The notes under the pieces: generated by a model
The model's database searches: none
What the model saw: only the letters and a program-made list of their open reading frames with translations
What the model was told of the DNA's origin: nothing
Program-made: the position numbers and the translations under genes
NCBI GenBank assembly: GCA_030609765.1
Contig: JAUWTE010000152.1
Coordinates: forward strand, 1 to 7,229
Direction: 5' to 3'
From: Acidobacteriota bacterium
GTDB taxonomy: Bacteria; Acidobacteriota; UBA890
Length of the DNA stretch: 7,229 nucleotides
In this document: positions 6,730-7,229 of the stretch, in pieces
Position numbering within the stretch: the first letter of the stretch is position 1
Layout: every line of letters starts with the position of its first letter

Positions 6730-7229
6730 TCAATCGGTGCGAATACGGAAGAGGAGGAAGGAGGTTCTTTGCCAGGGGTTGAAGTTGTTGTCGCTGACGA
6801 CGATCAAGCTGGGGTTGCCATCCGGCAGCGTTGGCCCCCAGCAAAATCCTTCGAAGTTGTCGAGCTCCGGATGCTCGGGGCTCAGCCCCGAGGTGATCTC
6901 GTCGAAGTCGATTATCAGCTCTTTTTCGACCGGCACGAGCCCTGATGCATCGGTCAACGAGAAGATCTCCGACACATCTGTGGCATCTTGCAGCGACACG
7001 CGAAAGATCCTGATCACATTTCTACGCTGCGGCGCCTCCGGCGTGCCGCCTTGAACGAAGTTGCGCTCGAGGGCGAGCAACTCGGTGTTACTGAGCGCCA
7101 GAAGCTCGACCAGACCGTTATCGCCGGCGACAGGCTCGAAATCGTCGGGCACCATGAGCGGCTCCACCGGGTAGACGTATTCCCTCACGACGTCGGCAGA
7201 GTCTCCCCCGATCCCGATCTCGAGAATGC
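6730..7229 (-). CDS. Esterase-like activity of phytase family protein, C-terminal part; 5' end beyond window
   Basis: The frame stays open from its TGA at 6730-6732 to the right window edge, giving about 165 residues. A GTG at 7186-7188 is internal to the open frame, so the true start most likely lies outside. The C-terminal block DNFEGFCWGPTLPDG, then SLIVVSDNNFNPWQRTSFLLFRI, is the characteristic end of the phytase-like domain family (Pfam PF13449), a beta-propeller family described as having esterase-like activity. The preceding ELLALSNTELLALERNF stretch also fits, with the family's usual alternation of short strands. Members are commonly exported, but the signal region is not in view. The gene is 9 bp upstream of the permease gene and almost certainly shares its transcript. 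The family call is by motif recognition; true phytase activity is not implied. Confidence 0.82.
   Translation of the reverse strand, partial: ILEIGIGGDSADVVREYVYPVEPLMVPDDFEPVAGDNGLVELLALSNTELLALERNFVQGGTPEAPQRRNVIRIFRVSLQDATDVSEIFSLTDASGLVPVEKELIIDFDEITSGLSPEHPELDNFEGFCWGPTLPDGNPSLIVVSDNNFNPWQRTSFLLFRIRTD

Noticed and set aside
5656..6945. 429-codon open frame on the plus strand
   Set aside because: It lies antisense to the NCS2 permease and runs into the phytase-like gene. Its product is rich in Arg, Asp, Glu, Gly and His with no family features, as expected of an antisense frame.
7186..7188. GTG as the start of the rightmost gene
   Set aside because: The frame stays open upstream to the window edge with plausible residues, and a 152-residue product would be far too short for the family, so this is read as an internal valine.

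Overview
This is a high-GC bacterial window with six protein genes, two of them cut by the window edges. The exported enzymes (Sec and lipoprotein signal peptides, two serine peptidases of family S9, a lipoprotein prolyl isomerase) and the spacing with clear Shine-Dalgarno sites suggest a Gram-negative, peptide-degrading heterotroph. The S9-rich content would fit an Acidobacteriota-like or other deep-branching soil or sediment lineage. No marker gene is present, so that placement is only a guess.

Layout: on the minus strand at the left edge is the N-terminal part of an exported dipeptidyl peptidase IV (1-1275). A 240-bp divergent regulatory region follows (1276-1515), with weak promoter candidates for both directions, one copy of a 24-bp dispersed repeat and a short inverted repeat. 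A plus-strand cyclophilin-type peptidyl-prolyl isomerase lipoprotein comes next (1516-2277). It converges on a minus-strand gene cluster across a strong hairpin terminator, whose loop holds the second copy of the 24-bp repeat. The minus-strand cluster reads, in transcription order: the C-terminal end of a phytase-like esterase family protein (7229-6730), an AzgA-type NCS2 nucleobase permease (6720-5338), an unrecognised single-pass membrane protein (5251-4505) and an exported S9 prolyl-oligopeptidase-family peptidase (4489-2369). The gaps are 9, 86 and 15 bp, so this is probably one operon, perhaps with an internal promoter in the 86-bp gap.

How they may work together (inference): the exported DPP IV, the second S9 peptidase and the envelope prolyl isomerase could together degrade proline-containing peptides outside the cytoplasm. 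The phytase-like protein and the purine-type permease could form a phosphoester or nucleobase scavenging pair. No phage, transposase, CRISPR, RNA gene or recognisable defence system is visible. The least explained items are the 24-bp repeat pair and the unrecognised membrane protein.
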